Source: Bacteroidota bacterium
Lineage (GTDB): Bacteria; Bacteroidota; Rhodothermia; Balneolales; HLUCCA01
Length of the DNA: 64,000 nt
Reading direction: 5' to 3'
NCBI GenBank assembly: GCA_020832235.1
Contig: JAFIEZ010000016.1
Span: forward strand, 32,656-96,655
This document shows, in pieces, positions 51,403 through 60,987 of the stretch (positions within the stretch are counted from its first letter, which is position 1; each line of letters opens with the position of its first letter). The translations under genes and the position numbers were made by a program. The notes under the pieces are model-generated. The model was not told the origin of the DNA. It made no database searches and was given only the letters and a program-made list of their open reading frames with translations.

Positions 51403-52116
51403 CTATAATAGCCCCAGCGAAAGCGTTTCTCCGTCGGTGGGACCACCCTTCTGCTCATCCAATAGTCCGGCATGATTGTTCGCTGGTTTATTCACCTCAT
51501 CGCTGACTCTGTACACTCTCGTTTTATCATCCGGCAGGGGTTGCATCAGCGCCTGCAAATCATGCAGAGGCGTTTCGGGATGCAGCCATCGGCGCACATC
51601 CTCTCGGTTTAGTACCACCGGCATACGTTCGTGGATGTGTTTAATGCGCTCATTTGCCGTTGTGGTGATGATGCTATAGCTGAACACATCGGCGCCCTCG
51701 GGCGACCTCCAGCGATCGTAGATTCCGGCATAAGTCATGATGACATCGTCTTCGCGACGCACGAAATGCGGGATGCGACTCTTGCCTTCGCGCAGCCATT
51801 CGTAGAATCCGTTGGAGGGAATCACGCACCGGCGACGTTCAAACGGCATGGCAAACGAAGGCTTTTCGGAGATGGTTTCGCTGCGGGCATTCATCATTTT
51901 GTAGCCGACAGCAGGGTCCTTCGCCCAGTTTGGGATCAGTCCCCACCGGAAGGTGGTAATAACCGGTACCTTCTCGCGACCTATCGCCACCACCGGCATC
52001 ATCATGCCCGGGGTGACGTTATAATTCGGTTCGATGGTACCCGCACGACTTACGATAGCCTCGAAATACTTCTCGAGCTCGTCGGGAGCAGTAAATAAGG
52101 CGTATCGTCCGCACAT
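51403..52116 (-). CDS. SRAP-domain protein (HMCES/YedK), abasic-site DNA-protein crosslinking
   Basis: A 237-residue SRAP protein. After Met removal Cys2 is the N-terminal nucleophile in MCGRYALF; the fold continues with FRWGLIPNWAK, NARSET, RRCVIPSNGFYEW with the catalytic Glu, and HERMPVVL with the catalytic His. It covalently traps abasic sites in single-stranded DNA. Full length, single gene, not next to dinB in this window. Confidence 0.95.
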   Translation of the reverse strand: MCGRYALFTAPDELEKYFEAIVSRAGTIEPNYNVTPGMMMPVVAIGREKVPVITTFRWGLIPNWAKDPAVGYKMMNARSETISEKPSFAMPFERRRCVIPSNGFYEWLREGKSRIPHFVRREDDVIMTYAGIYDRWRSPEGADVFSYSIITTTANERIKHIHERMPVVLNREDVRRWLHPETPLHDLQALMQPLPDDKTRVYRVSDEVNKPANNHAGLLDEQKGGPTDGETLSLGLL

Positions 52117-52190
52117 GGTTGGATTGATTTGTGTTTCACAACATGCGTGATTTCATAAAGCGTTGCCTATACATGCAACCTCCATAAAAT

Positions 52191-52230
52191 AACAAATCCG
52201 GCTTACAGCTGTAACGTTGCAAACCGGATT
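52191..52230 (-). terminator. Probable terminator of the M16 peptidase gene
   Basis: On the minus strand AATCCGGTTT and AAGCCGGATT pair over 10 bp with one mismatch, followed by a T-rich run (TGTTATTTT). It starts 32 nt beyond the M16 stop codon. Confidence 0.6.
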
Positions 52231-52261
52231 GCATATAGGTACCGTGCTAACGGTAAGGATG

Positions 52262-55063
52262 TTATAACTCGATCACTTCACCAAGTCCGAGCTCTTCCAG
52301 ACGGTCGCGCTGGGTGGCAGCATCCCCGACAATGAGGTAGATCATGCGATCGGGATCGGCCAGGGTGCGACCCAGATCCTGAATGCGCTCGAGTGTCATG
52401 TTTCGCACGATCTGCTCACGCTCCTGAATGTAACTGGCCAGCCAGTCGTAGCGGCTCATGGTCTGGGCGATGTTCAGCTTCGCGCCAAGGGTTTCGAAGG
52501 CCCGGGCGTTGCTCTTGAGCAGGAAGCTCTTCGTATTCTCGAGGTCTTCGGCCGTGTAGGTATCGCCATATTCGGCCAGGATTTCGCGAATCAGCGCAAC
52601 CGCTTCGAAGGTGATATTGCTGCGAACTCCGGTGTTGATGGTGAACGGTCCGGCCGCAGTACCTCCACTAAACGAGGACCCAATGCCGTAGGTATATCCG
52701 CGGCCTTCACGAAGCTCCTGGGTTAGGCGCGAGGCAAATCCTCCCCCGCCCAGGATGTAGTTCATTACCGTAGCCGGATAAAAATCGGGATCGGTTTCGG
52801 CCAGGGCCAGGTACCCGATACGCACCACAGACTGCGAGGCATTCGGAACATCGTAGAAATACACGCGCCCACCCGCCGCAGGACGCGCCTCAGGCACCAC
52901 GGGAGTCGACAAGTTATGATTCGGCATCGCACGCGCCAGCGGATCCAGTACGGCCTTCGCCTCGGTCTGCGTTACCCCTCCGGCTATGTGAAACGTAGCC
53001 AGATTAGCTGAAATATTCGCTTCATACCAGCTTCGCACCCCATCAAGGGTGAGCGCCTGCACCGACTCAGCCGTTCCCAGCACGCTTCCGGCCAGCACAT
53101 GTCCTTCGCCGTACAGCAATTCATTAAACTGGAGGGCAGCAATGCTGTTCGGATTTCCCATTTGCTGAGCAATAGCCGAAGCGATACCCTGTCGGGCAAG
53201 CTCGAATTCACGCTCATCCCAACGCGGCTGCAGCAGCACCTCCTCAACCAGAAGCATCAAATCGGGCAAATTGCGTGTGAGTACCGTGCCCGAAACCGTA
53301 ATCTCCTGTCGACCCGCATTCACATTCAGGCGGGCGCCCAGCAAGTCAATAGCTTCCTCCAGCTCGGCAGCTGTTCGATGGGCCGTGCCCCGCATAAGCA
53401 TGGATGCCGCCATATTCGCCGTTCCCGGAGCAGCGCCAGCATCCAGCAGTTGTCCGCCATCGATGCGCAGATTAAACTGAACCAGGGGCAATTCAAACGT
53501 TTCGATGCCAAAAAGCTGCACGCCATTGACGAGTTCGGTAATATAGACCTCAGGCACATTCACCTGTGGCTCGGGACCGTATGGCGGTTCAACCGACCGG
53601 TCGATGCGCGAAGGGGTGCGCTCAAACGGGGTATCGGGCGGAAGTTCAAACTCTTCACCCTCAGCGCCTTCTACAATGGGTTCGATGGTAACTTCGGCCA
53701 CAACCGAGCCGGATAACACCAATTCGGACTGTCCGCGAGGCACGAAGCTGGTAGCAACATGGTGTTTGCCGCGGATATACTGGTGAAACACACGCATCAC
53801 ATCGTCGGCGGTTACATCCAGCAGGTGGCGGATTTCAGCGTTGATATAGTCCGGATCGCCGGAAAGAATGTTATAGTCCGCCAGCTGTATCGCTTTGCCC
53901 AGCACGCTCGACAATTGATTGTAGTAGTCGGTTTCGAGGCCGGCTTTGACCCGCTGAAGATCATTTTCGGAGAATCCATCCTCCTCAAAACGCGTGAATG
54001 CCGCCTCGATTCCCTCCGCAGCGCGGTCTAACGCAATGCCCGGAAACGCCCGCACGCCGAGAATCACCTCGCCGGCGCGCTCAGCCGTGTAGTTGAACAT
54101 AAAGGGAGAGGCGGTTATTTCCATCTCCTCGACCAGCACCTGATACAATGGCGCATTTTTACCGGATGCCAGCAGTTCGGTGAGGATTTCCAGCGCGTAG
54201 CTGTCCGGATGAAAACGCTCGACCGTTGGCCAGGTGTAACGCAGCTCGGGCAGGCGTGCGAAGTTGTCTTCGTGATAAAGCTTAGGGGTTTCGGACAGGG
54301 TTACCGGTAGGGGCACAATTTCGGGGATTTCGCGGCCGCGGGGGATTTCATCGAAATAGTGATGCACCCAGGCGCGGGCCTGATCGGAGTCGAAATCGCC
54401 GGCAATGACCAGCGTGGCGTTGTTTGGTACATACCAGTCGTTGTAAAAGGCATACACATCGTCAAGCGTGGCAGCCTGGAGATGTTCCAGCGAGCCGATA
54501 ACCTGCCAGCTGTAGGGATGTCCTTCGGGATACAGCGCCTTATGCGTAACGTAGAAGGTGTGACCGTACGGGGCATTATCAACACCCTGACGTTTCTCGT
54601 TTTTCACCACCTGCTTCTCCTTCTCGAGCACCGCCTCGTTCACCGTATTGATGAAAAATCCGAGTTTATCGGCCTCTGCCCAGATCATTTTCTCCAGCGC
54701 GTCGTTCGGAACCGTCTGGAAATAGTTGGTACGATCGCGGGAGGTGGACCCGTTGGCACCACTTCCGCCGATGCGCGCACTCATGGCGTCGAGTCCGCCT
54801 CGACCCAAATTTTCCGACTCCAGGAAAAGCAGGTGCTCAAAAAGGTGTGCAAATCCGGTGCGGTGTGGCAGTTCGTGCGAAGATCCTACGTGAAAGGTGA
54901 GGTTAACGGCCACAACGGGATCGGAGTAGTCTTTATGAAAAATGACCTCCAGACCGTTGTCGAGGGTGAATTTCTCGAATTCGATAGCGAAATCGGGCGA
55001 TTGCGCCTTGATACTGGTAAACAGCAACGCACTCAGGACTGCCAATAGAAAGAGAGGTTTCAT
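52262..55063 (-). CDS. Secreted M16 (insulinase/pitrilysin-like) zinc metallopeptidase
   Basis: A 933-residue protein with a signal peptide (FLLAVLSALLFTSIKAQ). It contains two fused M16 halves. The first has the inverted zinc motif HLFEH with the third ligand Glu about 75 residues later (AVLEKEKQVV). The second half (from about 490) keeps the fold (AASMLMRGTAHRTAAELEEA; YILGGGGFASRLTQELREG with substrate-binding tyrosines) but lacks HxxEH, as in pitrilysins where half one is catalytic. It degrades peptides in the periplasm or outside. Single gene. Confidence 0.93.
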   Translation of the reverse strand: MKPLFLLAVLSALLFTSIKAQSPDFAIEFEKFTLDNGLEVIFHKDYSDPVVAVNLTFHVGSSHELPHRTGFAHLFEHLLFLESENLGRGGLDAMSARIGGSGANGSTSRDRTNYFQTVPNDALEKMIWAEADKLGFFINTVNEAVLEKEKQVVKNEKRQGVDNAPYGHTFYVTHKALYPEGHPYSWQVIGSLEHLQAATLDDVYAFYNDWYVPNNATLVIAGDFDSDQARAWVHHYFDEIPRGREIPEIVPLPVTLSETPKLYHEDNFARLPELRYTWPTVERFHPDSYALEILTELLASGKNAPLYQVLVEEMEITASPFMFNYTAERAGEVILGVRAFPGIALDRAAEGIEAAFTRFEEDGFSENDLQRVKAGLETDYYNQLSSVLGKAIQLADYNILSGDPDYINAEIRHLLDVTADDVMRVFHQYIRGKHHVATSFVPRGQSELVLSGSVVAEVTIEPIVEGAEGEEFELPPDTPFERTPSRIDRSVEPPYGPEPQVNVPEVYITELVNGVQLFGIETFELPLVQFNLRIDGGQLLDAGAAPGTANMAASMLMRGTAHRTAAELEEAIDLLGARLNVNAGRQEITVSGTVLTRNLPDLMLLVEEVLLQPRWDEREFELARQGIASAIAQQMGNPNSIAALQFNELLYGEGHVLAGSVLGTAESVQALTLDGVRSWYEANISANLATFHIAGGVTQTEAKAVLDPLARAMPNHNLSTPVVPEARPAAGGRVYFYDVPNASQSVVRIGYLALAETDPDFYPATVMNYILGGGGFASRLTQELREGRGYTYGIGSSFSGGTAAGPFTINTGVRSNITFEAVALIREILAEYGDTYTAEDLENTKSFLLKSNARAFETLGAKLNIAQTMSRYDWLASYIQEREQIVRNMTLERIQDLGRTLADPDRMIYLIVGDAATQRDRLEELGLGEVIEL

Positions 55064-55168
55064 GGGGTTGAGGGATTGATATGATTGGTTTTGATGACGT
55101 GTGTGTATGTGCCCAATAGAAGCAATTGTTGTTTCTGGATTGGTAGCAGTAATTTAACGGTAGAGCGG

Positions 55169-56341
55169 TTACTCCTTTTTGCCGAAGGCAACTGCCAGGG
55201 CTGTAATGTCATCCGATTGTGGAGCTGAACCAGCGAATTTGAGTACTTCCAAAAACAGGGATTTTACCAGATTCGTAACCGGTTTATCCGGATTGGCAGC
55301 GAGGAACTCCATCAAACGCTCCTCCTCATACTGAACTTGCTGCTCATCTTCCGCCTCTGTGATACCGTCTGTGAACGTGACAATACGGTCACCCGGCTGT
55401 AGTTGAATCGTTTTGCTATCGTAGGTAGCAAAAGAAAACTTACCCATAAGCAGTCCACCAACGTTTTCCAGCTCCGTAACCTCACCGCCGGGGGTAACGA
55501 GGTAGGGCTGATTATGTCCGCCGTTGGAATAGGTTAGTTCACCGGTTTTAAGGTTGAGCACAGCATAAAATACCGTCACAAACGTAGTCAAATCGCTCAC
55601 GGGAATCAGCATGGTATTGACTTTAGACAACACTTCCCCGGGATCGGCCACCTCCGAGCCTATTGCTTTGAGCATCGTATCACACACCGCCATATAAATC
55701 GCCGCCGGCATACCCTTCCCTGCCACATCACCAATAAAGAATGCAAACCGGTCCTCATCAATCTTAAAGAAATCGTAGAAATCGCCCCCGACATACTTGG
55801 CGGCAATCATATGAGCGTACACATCGAACCGCTCATCGGAGGAGTAAGCGGGAAATTCCTTTCTCAGAATTTGTTGTTGAATGCGTGCAGCCATATCCAA
55901 ATCGGTATTCAGCGCGGTCAGCTGCGATTCCAGATCTTTGGTACGCTCAAATTTCTCTATTTCACGCAACGTTTTGGTAATCGTGGTCTCCAAATCTGTG
56001 AAATCAATGGGCTTGGTCACAAAATCAAATGCTCCGCGATTCATAGCCGTACGCACGTTGGCCATATCTCCGTATGCGGAAACGATAACGGTTTTGAGAT
56101 CGTCGCGAGAGAGGCCCTGCAGCTCCTGCAACAGGGTGAGTCCGTCCATGCGCGGCATGTTGATATCGGTTAGCACCATAGAAATTTCGGTGTGCTGCTG
56201 CAGGGTATCCAGAGCTTGCTGACCGTCTTCTGCAAACAGAAATTCGTATTCTTTTGCCCTCACCTTTTGGCGAAAGCGCTGAAGCATGAGCATTTGCAGA
56301 TCGGGTTCGTCATCAACAACTAAAATAGTACGTGGGGTCAT
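55169..56341 (-). CDS. Response regulator with SpoIIE-type PP2C phosphatase output
   Basis: A 390-residue protein from ATG at 56339-56341; the frame extends 90 nt upstream but the receiver starts right after this ATG. Receiver: acidic pair in VVDDEPD, phosphoacceptor Asp in MVLTDINMP, Lys in TKPIDF. A coiled-coil linker leads to a PP2C domain: VGGDFYDFF, GDVAGKGMPAAIYM, SNGGHNQP, FTDGITEA and SDDITALAVAFG. Phosphorylation of the receiver would switch the phosphatase, as in RsbU/RssB-like partner switching. Its receiver resembles that at 56569. Confidence 0.93.
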   Translation of the reverse strand: MTPRTILVVDDEPDLQMLMLQRFRQKVRAKEYEFLFAEDGQQALDTLQQHTEISMVLTDINMPRMDGLTLLQELQGLSRDDLKTVIVSAYGDMANVRTAMNRGAFDFVTKPIDFTDLETTITKTLREIEKFERTKDLESQLTALNTDLDMAARIQQQILRKEFPAYSSDERFDVYAHMIAAKYVGGDFYDFFKIDEDRFAFFIGDVAGKGMPAAIYMAVCDTMLKAIGSEVADPGEVLSKVNTMLIPVSDLTTFVTVFYAVLNLKTGELTYSNGGHNQPYLVTPGGEVTELENVGGLLMGKFSFATYDSKTIQLQPGDRIVTFTDGITEAEDEQQVQYEEERLMEFLAANPDKPVTNLVKSLFLEVLKFAGSAPQSDDITALAVAFGKKE

Positions 56342-56568
56342 GGTAAATATGGGATTTAAAATCAAAATTTGGATTCGGTCATTAGGGGAAGCAAAAACAA
56401 TACCGGTACAAAAGGCCACCGGCAAGCTCAATATGCGCTATACAACATCAGACGGTACATTGAGCTTCCTGACATAAAACGAGACTTTTTTTCTGCTTAA
56501 GGTGTTCATCTCCACAAGTTCTACAACAAAATTTGAACGCAGTGCAGATGACAACTGTATCGGCATAA

Positions 56569-56955
56569 TCATGAACCTCCGGAATTTAGCATAAGGTCTA
56601 TCTCTTGTTTAATAGATTTAAAATCAATCGGTTTGGCAAAAAATCCCTTCGCTCCCGACTCCATAGCTCGCTGATAATTGGCGCTGTCGCCGTAAGCCGA
56701 AATCATGCTCACTTTAATCTTAGGAAACTCCGATTGAACCTTTTCCAGCAACTCAATACCTGACATTCCCGGCATATTGATATCCGAAAAAATGTACATT
56801 ACTTTGGGTGGTTTTTTGCTGCGCAGCATTTCCAACGCGTCTTGACCAGAGAAAGCGAATACTAACTCTAGCTTTCCGGCACGAATTTCCTTGCGAAACT
56901 TCTGCCTAAACAGCATTTCTACATCTTTTTCATCGTCGACGACCAGAATTTTCAT
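56569..56955 (-). CDS. Single-domain response regulator (CheY-like)
   Basis: A 128-residue receiver: acidic pair in VVDDEKD, phosphoacceptor Asp in IFSDINMPGMSG, Ser in ISAYGDS and Lys in AKPIDF. No output domain. It closely resembles the receiver of the RR-phosphatase 137 nt downstream, so it may relay phosphate from the kinases to it or compete with it. It lies 249 nt below the kinase cluster. Confidence 0.93.
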   Translation of the reverse strand: MKILVVDDEKDVEMLFRQKFRKEIRAGKLELVFAFSGQDALEMLRSKKPPKVMYIFSDINMPGMSGIELLEKVQSEFPKIKVSMISAYGDSANYQRAMESGAKGFFAKPIDFKSIKQEIDLMLNSGGS

Positions 56956-57204
56956 GAATATTGGGTTAATGAATACGTATTAATTGTGGTTACTGACCTG
57001 ATTTTGAACAAATCTGGTGTCAAAAAAGATTGGGATTGCCAGCCTGAGGTACCAAAGAACTGATAAGCAGGTATTAACTCAATGAATTTCTTCATAAAGG
57101 TAATAAAATCAGGTTGATTATGCATTATAATTACACCCGTTTACTCGAAAGCGATAAATATTACGATAACCAAATGGTCTTATCATCAGTAGCCTCATTA
57201 TAAA

Positions 57205-60200
57205 TCAAGAACCTGGCAGCGATATCATGAACACGCTGCCATACCCTAGCTTTGTATTGATGCTCAGCATGCCACCATGCGCTTTGATGATGTCGTTGGT
57301 GATACTCAACCCTAGTCCGGTTCCCTGCGTCCCCTTTTTCGTAGTAAAAAATGGTTGCAGGATTTTGTCTTTGATATCGTCTGGAATGCCGGGGCCGTTG
57401 TCTTCGATTTCGATATGGATTTTGTTATTTTCGGATTTCGTTCGAACGGTTAGTTTTTGGGGAGAATTTGGATTATTGACTATTGAATTTTGCATTGATT
57501 TTGACGTGCTTTCACTTCGCCCACCTTCAACGGTTTCATTATTTTTCCGAGTGGACTCTGACCCCTCGCGCATCGCATCAAACGCGTTATTGCACAAATT
57601 CAAAATCACCCGAGAAAAATCTTCCGCTATCAACGGCACGTGACCAATCGATTCATCCAAATCCATTTGTATTTCCACATTGATAGGATGCTCTCCCGCC
57701 CGCATACCGTGGAAAGCCAGGTTTATGTATTCTTTAATCAGTACATTTAGCGGAGTCGGCTCCATTTTGCCATCTCCGCCGCGTGAGTGCATCAACATAG
57801 ATTGAACAATACCGTTCGCGCGAGAGCCGTGCTCGTGGATTTTGGCCAGGTTCGCCTTAATGTCGGCCAGGATTTCGGCCGTTTCGGCGGCATGTTCATT
57901 CTCGCCGATTTTTTGCAGCTCCTCCAGAGCTTCATCGATGATCTCCAGACTTACCTCCGAAAAATTATTTACGAAATTCAGCGGATTCTTAATCTCATGA
58001 GCGATACCCGCGGTGAGCTGCCCGAGCGAAGCGAGTTTCTCTTGTTGTATCAGCTGATCCTGGGTAGATTTCAGGTCATGTAATGAATGTTCAAGTTCTT
58101 CAGATTTTTTCTTCAACTCCACCGTTCTTTCTTCAACGTTCACCTGTAGTTGTTCTTTTTCCTGTCGCAACCTTCTTTCTCTCCAAAGGCTAAACGTTCT
58201 CAATGCCCCCAGAAACATTACGACATAGATCCCATACGCCCACCAGGTGTGCCACCAGGGCGGAAGAATGGTAAACGTGTACGCAACTGGTTCACTCCAT
58301 ACGCCACTCTCGCCAATTGCCCGCACGTGAAAGGTATAGGTGCCAAAGGATAGGTTACGGTAATCCACCACCGGGTTTGCTGTGGGCTGACTCCAGTTTG
58401 TATTGAGGCCCTCCATCCTGTGACTGTAGCGAATTTTATGCGGTGCTGCCCAATCTATGGCGACAAAATGAAAGGTGAGGTGATTGTTATCGTAAGACAA
58501 TTTTACATTCAGGGGATAGTTCTCAAATCTTTGTACATCCTCAAATTTCATTTGACTGCGCTTCCTTTTATCCACCGAACTATTCTGCATGTTACGGAAG
58601 TCCAGATACTGCTCATTAACTTCTAATCGGGTTAAACGTGGCTGCGGAATTTTATCAGAAAATGCGAATGTGTTCAAATCCAGCTTAATCAAACCGTCAG
58701 CGGTCCCCCACCATGCGTGGCCTTTATTATTGATGGCAGCTCCTTTCCAAAAATTCAAGGCTTTCAATCCGTCTTGTTTTCCAAAGTTTTGAATACGAAA
58801 GACGGATTCATGATCACCGGACAATTCATCTTCGACTATCGATATCATAGACAGCCCTTTTTCTGTACCTGCATAAACAGTTACCACATTCCGTGGAGTA
58901 TTTGTATCCTCAACAAGAGACCAGATTATATTATTGGCCAGGCCTTCACTATCGGTTACATTGGTAAAACTAGTTCCATTAAATACGCTTATTCCGCCAC
59001 CTGTAGTCCCCAACCAGATGTTACCGCTTTTGTCCTCCAAAATAGAAGAGACGATGTTAAAGGCTAAACCCTCTTCAACCGTGTAATGCGTAAAACTCTC
59101 CCCGTTAAAAACGTTGACACCGCCGCCATCAGTACCCAACCAGATATTTCCACTTCTATCCTCCAAAATGGCATAAACTGTATTATAGGATAATCCTTCA
59201 TTTTCGGTGTAATGGATAAAGCTCTCTCCATCAAATACGCTCACTCCGTAAAAAGTGCCTAACCAGATATGTCCACGTTGATCTTCTATCATAGACCAGA
59301 CGGTATTTTCGGATAACCCTTCGTAATCGGTGTAATGGATAAAGCTTTCTCCATCAAATACGCTTGCTCCGAACTGAGTCCCCAGCCAGATATTTCCTCT
59401 TTTATCCTCTAGAATAGCATTGATGTAATCACTAGACAAGCCTTCATTTTCGGTGTAATGGACGAAACCCTCTCCGTCAAATACGCTTGCTCCACCGCCA
59501 CGAGTCCCTAGCCAGATATTTCCACGTTGATCTTCTAAGGCAGCACTCACATAACTATTCGACAGGCCTTCTCTATCGCTATAATGAATAATACTTTCTC
59601 CATTGAATATATTCACCCCGTTATCCGTTCCAATCCAGATATTTCCGCTTTGATCCATCATCATAGTATTGATGTAATCACTGGTTAAGCCTTCCCTTTT
59701 GGTGTAGTACACAAAGCGTTCTCCATTAAATACGTTTACCCCACCGCCATACGTCCCAATCCAGATATTTCCACGTTTATCCTCCAGAACAGCATTGATG
59801 TAATCATTGGTCAGGCCTTCGTTTTCGGTGTAATGTATAAAGTTGTGACCATTGAAAACGCTCACCCCAAAATCAGTTCCAATCCAGATATTTCCACGTT
59901 TATCTTCGATGATGGAAAATATATAATCATCGATTAAGCCTTCATTTTCGGTGTAATGGGTAAAACGCTCTCCATTAAATACACTCACCCCTTCATAAGT
60001 CCCCAGCCAGATATTTCCGGCTTTATCCTCCATGATGGTGTGGACAGTATTACCGGATAAACCTTCTTTTTCGGTGTAATGGGTAAAGCTTTCTCCATTA
60101 AATACGCTCACCCCGCCTCCATCAGTACCCAGCCAGATATTTCCGGTTTTATCCTCAAGAATAGTCCAGACGGTATTACTTGATAAGCCTTCATTTTCGG

Positions 60201-60987
60201 AGTAATGTATAAAGTTGTGACCATTGAAAACGCTCACCCCGCCGCCAAAGGTGCCAATCCAGATATTCCCGCTTCTGTCTTCTACAATAGTCCATATGAT
60301 ATTACTTGATAAACCTTCATTTACGGTGTAATGGGTAAAGCTGTCTCCATTAAAGACACTTACCCCCCCGCCATCAGTCCCCACCCAGATATTTCCGCTT
60401 TGATCTTCTAAAATGGCATAGACTAACGATGAAGGTATACCATGTTCTACATTTAAAAATTGCAGGTGGGCAACGGCGGCATCTTTAGTGGAGGGTGGCA
60501 GGGCTTTGGTGGGTCTGGAATGAACTGCTTGTACCAATCTACCCGTAGCGGGGACAGGGACACCGGTGGGTATTGTGTCACCTATGGAATTAACCAATAC
60601 AAAATCGGGATTGCCTTCCCCCAAAGGTATGGTTCTGAGTTGATTTTGATCGACGGGTATGGTGATTAGTTCGTTGGGTATCTGGCGCCGGTTCGGATGG
60701 GCATGTATGCTGGTTAATGCAGCGTGGTCAACGGCAAAAGATTGGGGCTTGGCCACGCTGTCGGGGTGAATGATTCTTGGTGTAGCCGGAATGACCACAC
60801 CTTCTTTTAGCTCAACCGTTTGGGGCTGAGGATAAAGGGGTGGTGGATTCGAAGCATCCTGCTCCCCAGACGTGCCGGAACAACCCACCAATAAAAATAT
60901 CGGCAGCAGTACCAGCAGCGTCCCATAACCCCCTGTCTTGCCGGCAAACGGGTGGGCAGAGGGCGATAGCACTGTTTGGCTAAACAT
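57205..60987 (-). CDS. Two-propeller (Reg_prop) sensor histidine kinase, lipoprotein-like N-terminus
   Basis: I used ATG at 60985-60987, giving 1260 residues; the frame opens 30 nt upstream. It overlaps the stop of the previous kinase by 8 nt. N-terminus: LLVLLPIFLLVGCSG lipoprotein-type signal. Residues about 180-770 hold 14 Reg_prop repeats (typical unit EDKSGNIWLGTDGGGVSVFN), enough for two seven-bladed propellers. A Y_Y_Y domain (YSHRMEGLNTNWSQP) and one TM helix (YGIYVVMFLGAL) follow, then a coiled coil, HisKA with His in AHEIKNPLNF and ATPase with NLCNNAFDAM, DNGPGIP and GTGLGLS. No receiver or DNA-binding output is attached, unlike HTCS proteins. Confidence 0.93.
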   Translation of the reverse strand: MFSQTVLSPSAHPFAGKTGGYGTLLVLLPIFLLVGCSGTSGEQDASNPPPLYPQPQTVELKEGVVIPATPRIIHPDSVAKPQSFAVDHAALTSIHAHPNRRQIPNELITIPVDQNQLRTIPLGEGNPDFVLVNSIGDTIPTGVPVPATGRLVQAVHSRPTKALPPSTKDAAVAHLQFLNVEHGIPSSLVYAILEDQSGNIWVGTDGGGVSVFNGDSFTHYTVNEGLSSNIIWTIVEDRSGNIWIGTFGGGVSVFNGHNFIHYSENEGLSSNTVWTILEDKTGNIWLGTDGGGVSVFNGESFTHYTEKEGLSGNTVHTIMEDKAGNIWLGTYEGVSVFNGERFTHYTENEGLIDDYIFSIIEDKRGNIWIGTDFGVSVFNGHNFIHYTENEGLTNDYINAVLEDKRGNIWIGTYGGGVNVFNGERFVYYTKREGLTSDYINTMMMDQSGNIWIGTDNGVNIFNGESIIHYSDREGLSNSYVSAALEDQRGNIWLGTRGGGASVFDGEGFVHYTENEGLSSDYINAILEDKRGNIWLGTQFGASVFDGESFIHYTDYEGLSENTVWSMIEDQRGHIWLGTFYGVSVFDGESFIHYTENEGLSYNTVYAILEDRSGNIWLGTDGGGVNVFNGESFTHYTVEEGLAFNIVSSILEDKSGNIWLGTTGGGISVFNGTSFTNVTDSEGLANNIIWSLVEDTNTPRNVVTVYAGTEKGLSMISIVEDELSGDHESVFRIQNFGKQDGLKALNFWKGAAINNKGHAWWGTADGLIKLDLNTFAFSDKIPQPRLTRLEVNEQYLDFRNMQNSSVDKRKRSQMKFEDVQRFENYPLNVKLSYDNNHLTFHFVAIDWAAPHKIRYSHRMEGLNTNWSQPTANPVVDYRNLSFGTYTFHVRAIGESGVWSEPVAYTFTILPPWWHTWWAYGIYVVMFLGALRTFSLWRERRLRQEKEQLQVNVEERTVELKKKSEELEHSLHDLKSTQDQLIQQEKLASLGQLTAGIAHEIKNPLNFVNNFSEVSLEIIDEALEELQKIGENEHAAETAEILADIKANLAKIHEHGSRANGIVQSMLMHSRGGDGKMEPTPLNVLIKEYINLAFHGMRAGEHPINVEIQMDLDESIGHVPLIAEDFSRVILNLCNNAFDAMREGSESTRKNNETVEGGRSESTSKSMQNSIVNNPNSPQKLTVRTKSENNKIHIEIEDNGPGIPDDIKDKILQPFFTTKKGTQGTGLGLSITNDIIKAHGGMLSINTKLGYGSVFMISLPGS
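58690..60445 (-). repeat. Internal coding repeat, about 123-126 bp unit
   Basis: This stretch encodes the 14 propeller repeats; the units at 59000-60400 are very alike in DNA, so recombination could change blade number. The unit length is a multiple of three throughout. Confidence 0.85.

Noticed and set aside
58690..60445. Regular DNA repeats considered as an independent repeat array
   Set aside because: They encode the propeller blades of the sensor kinase in one unbroken frame.
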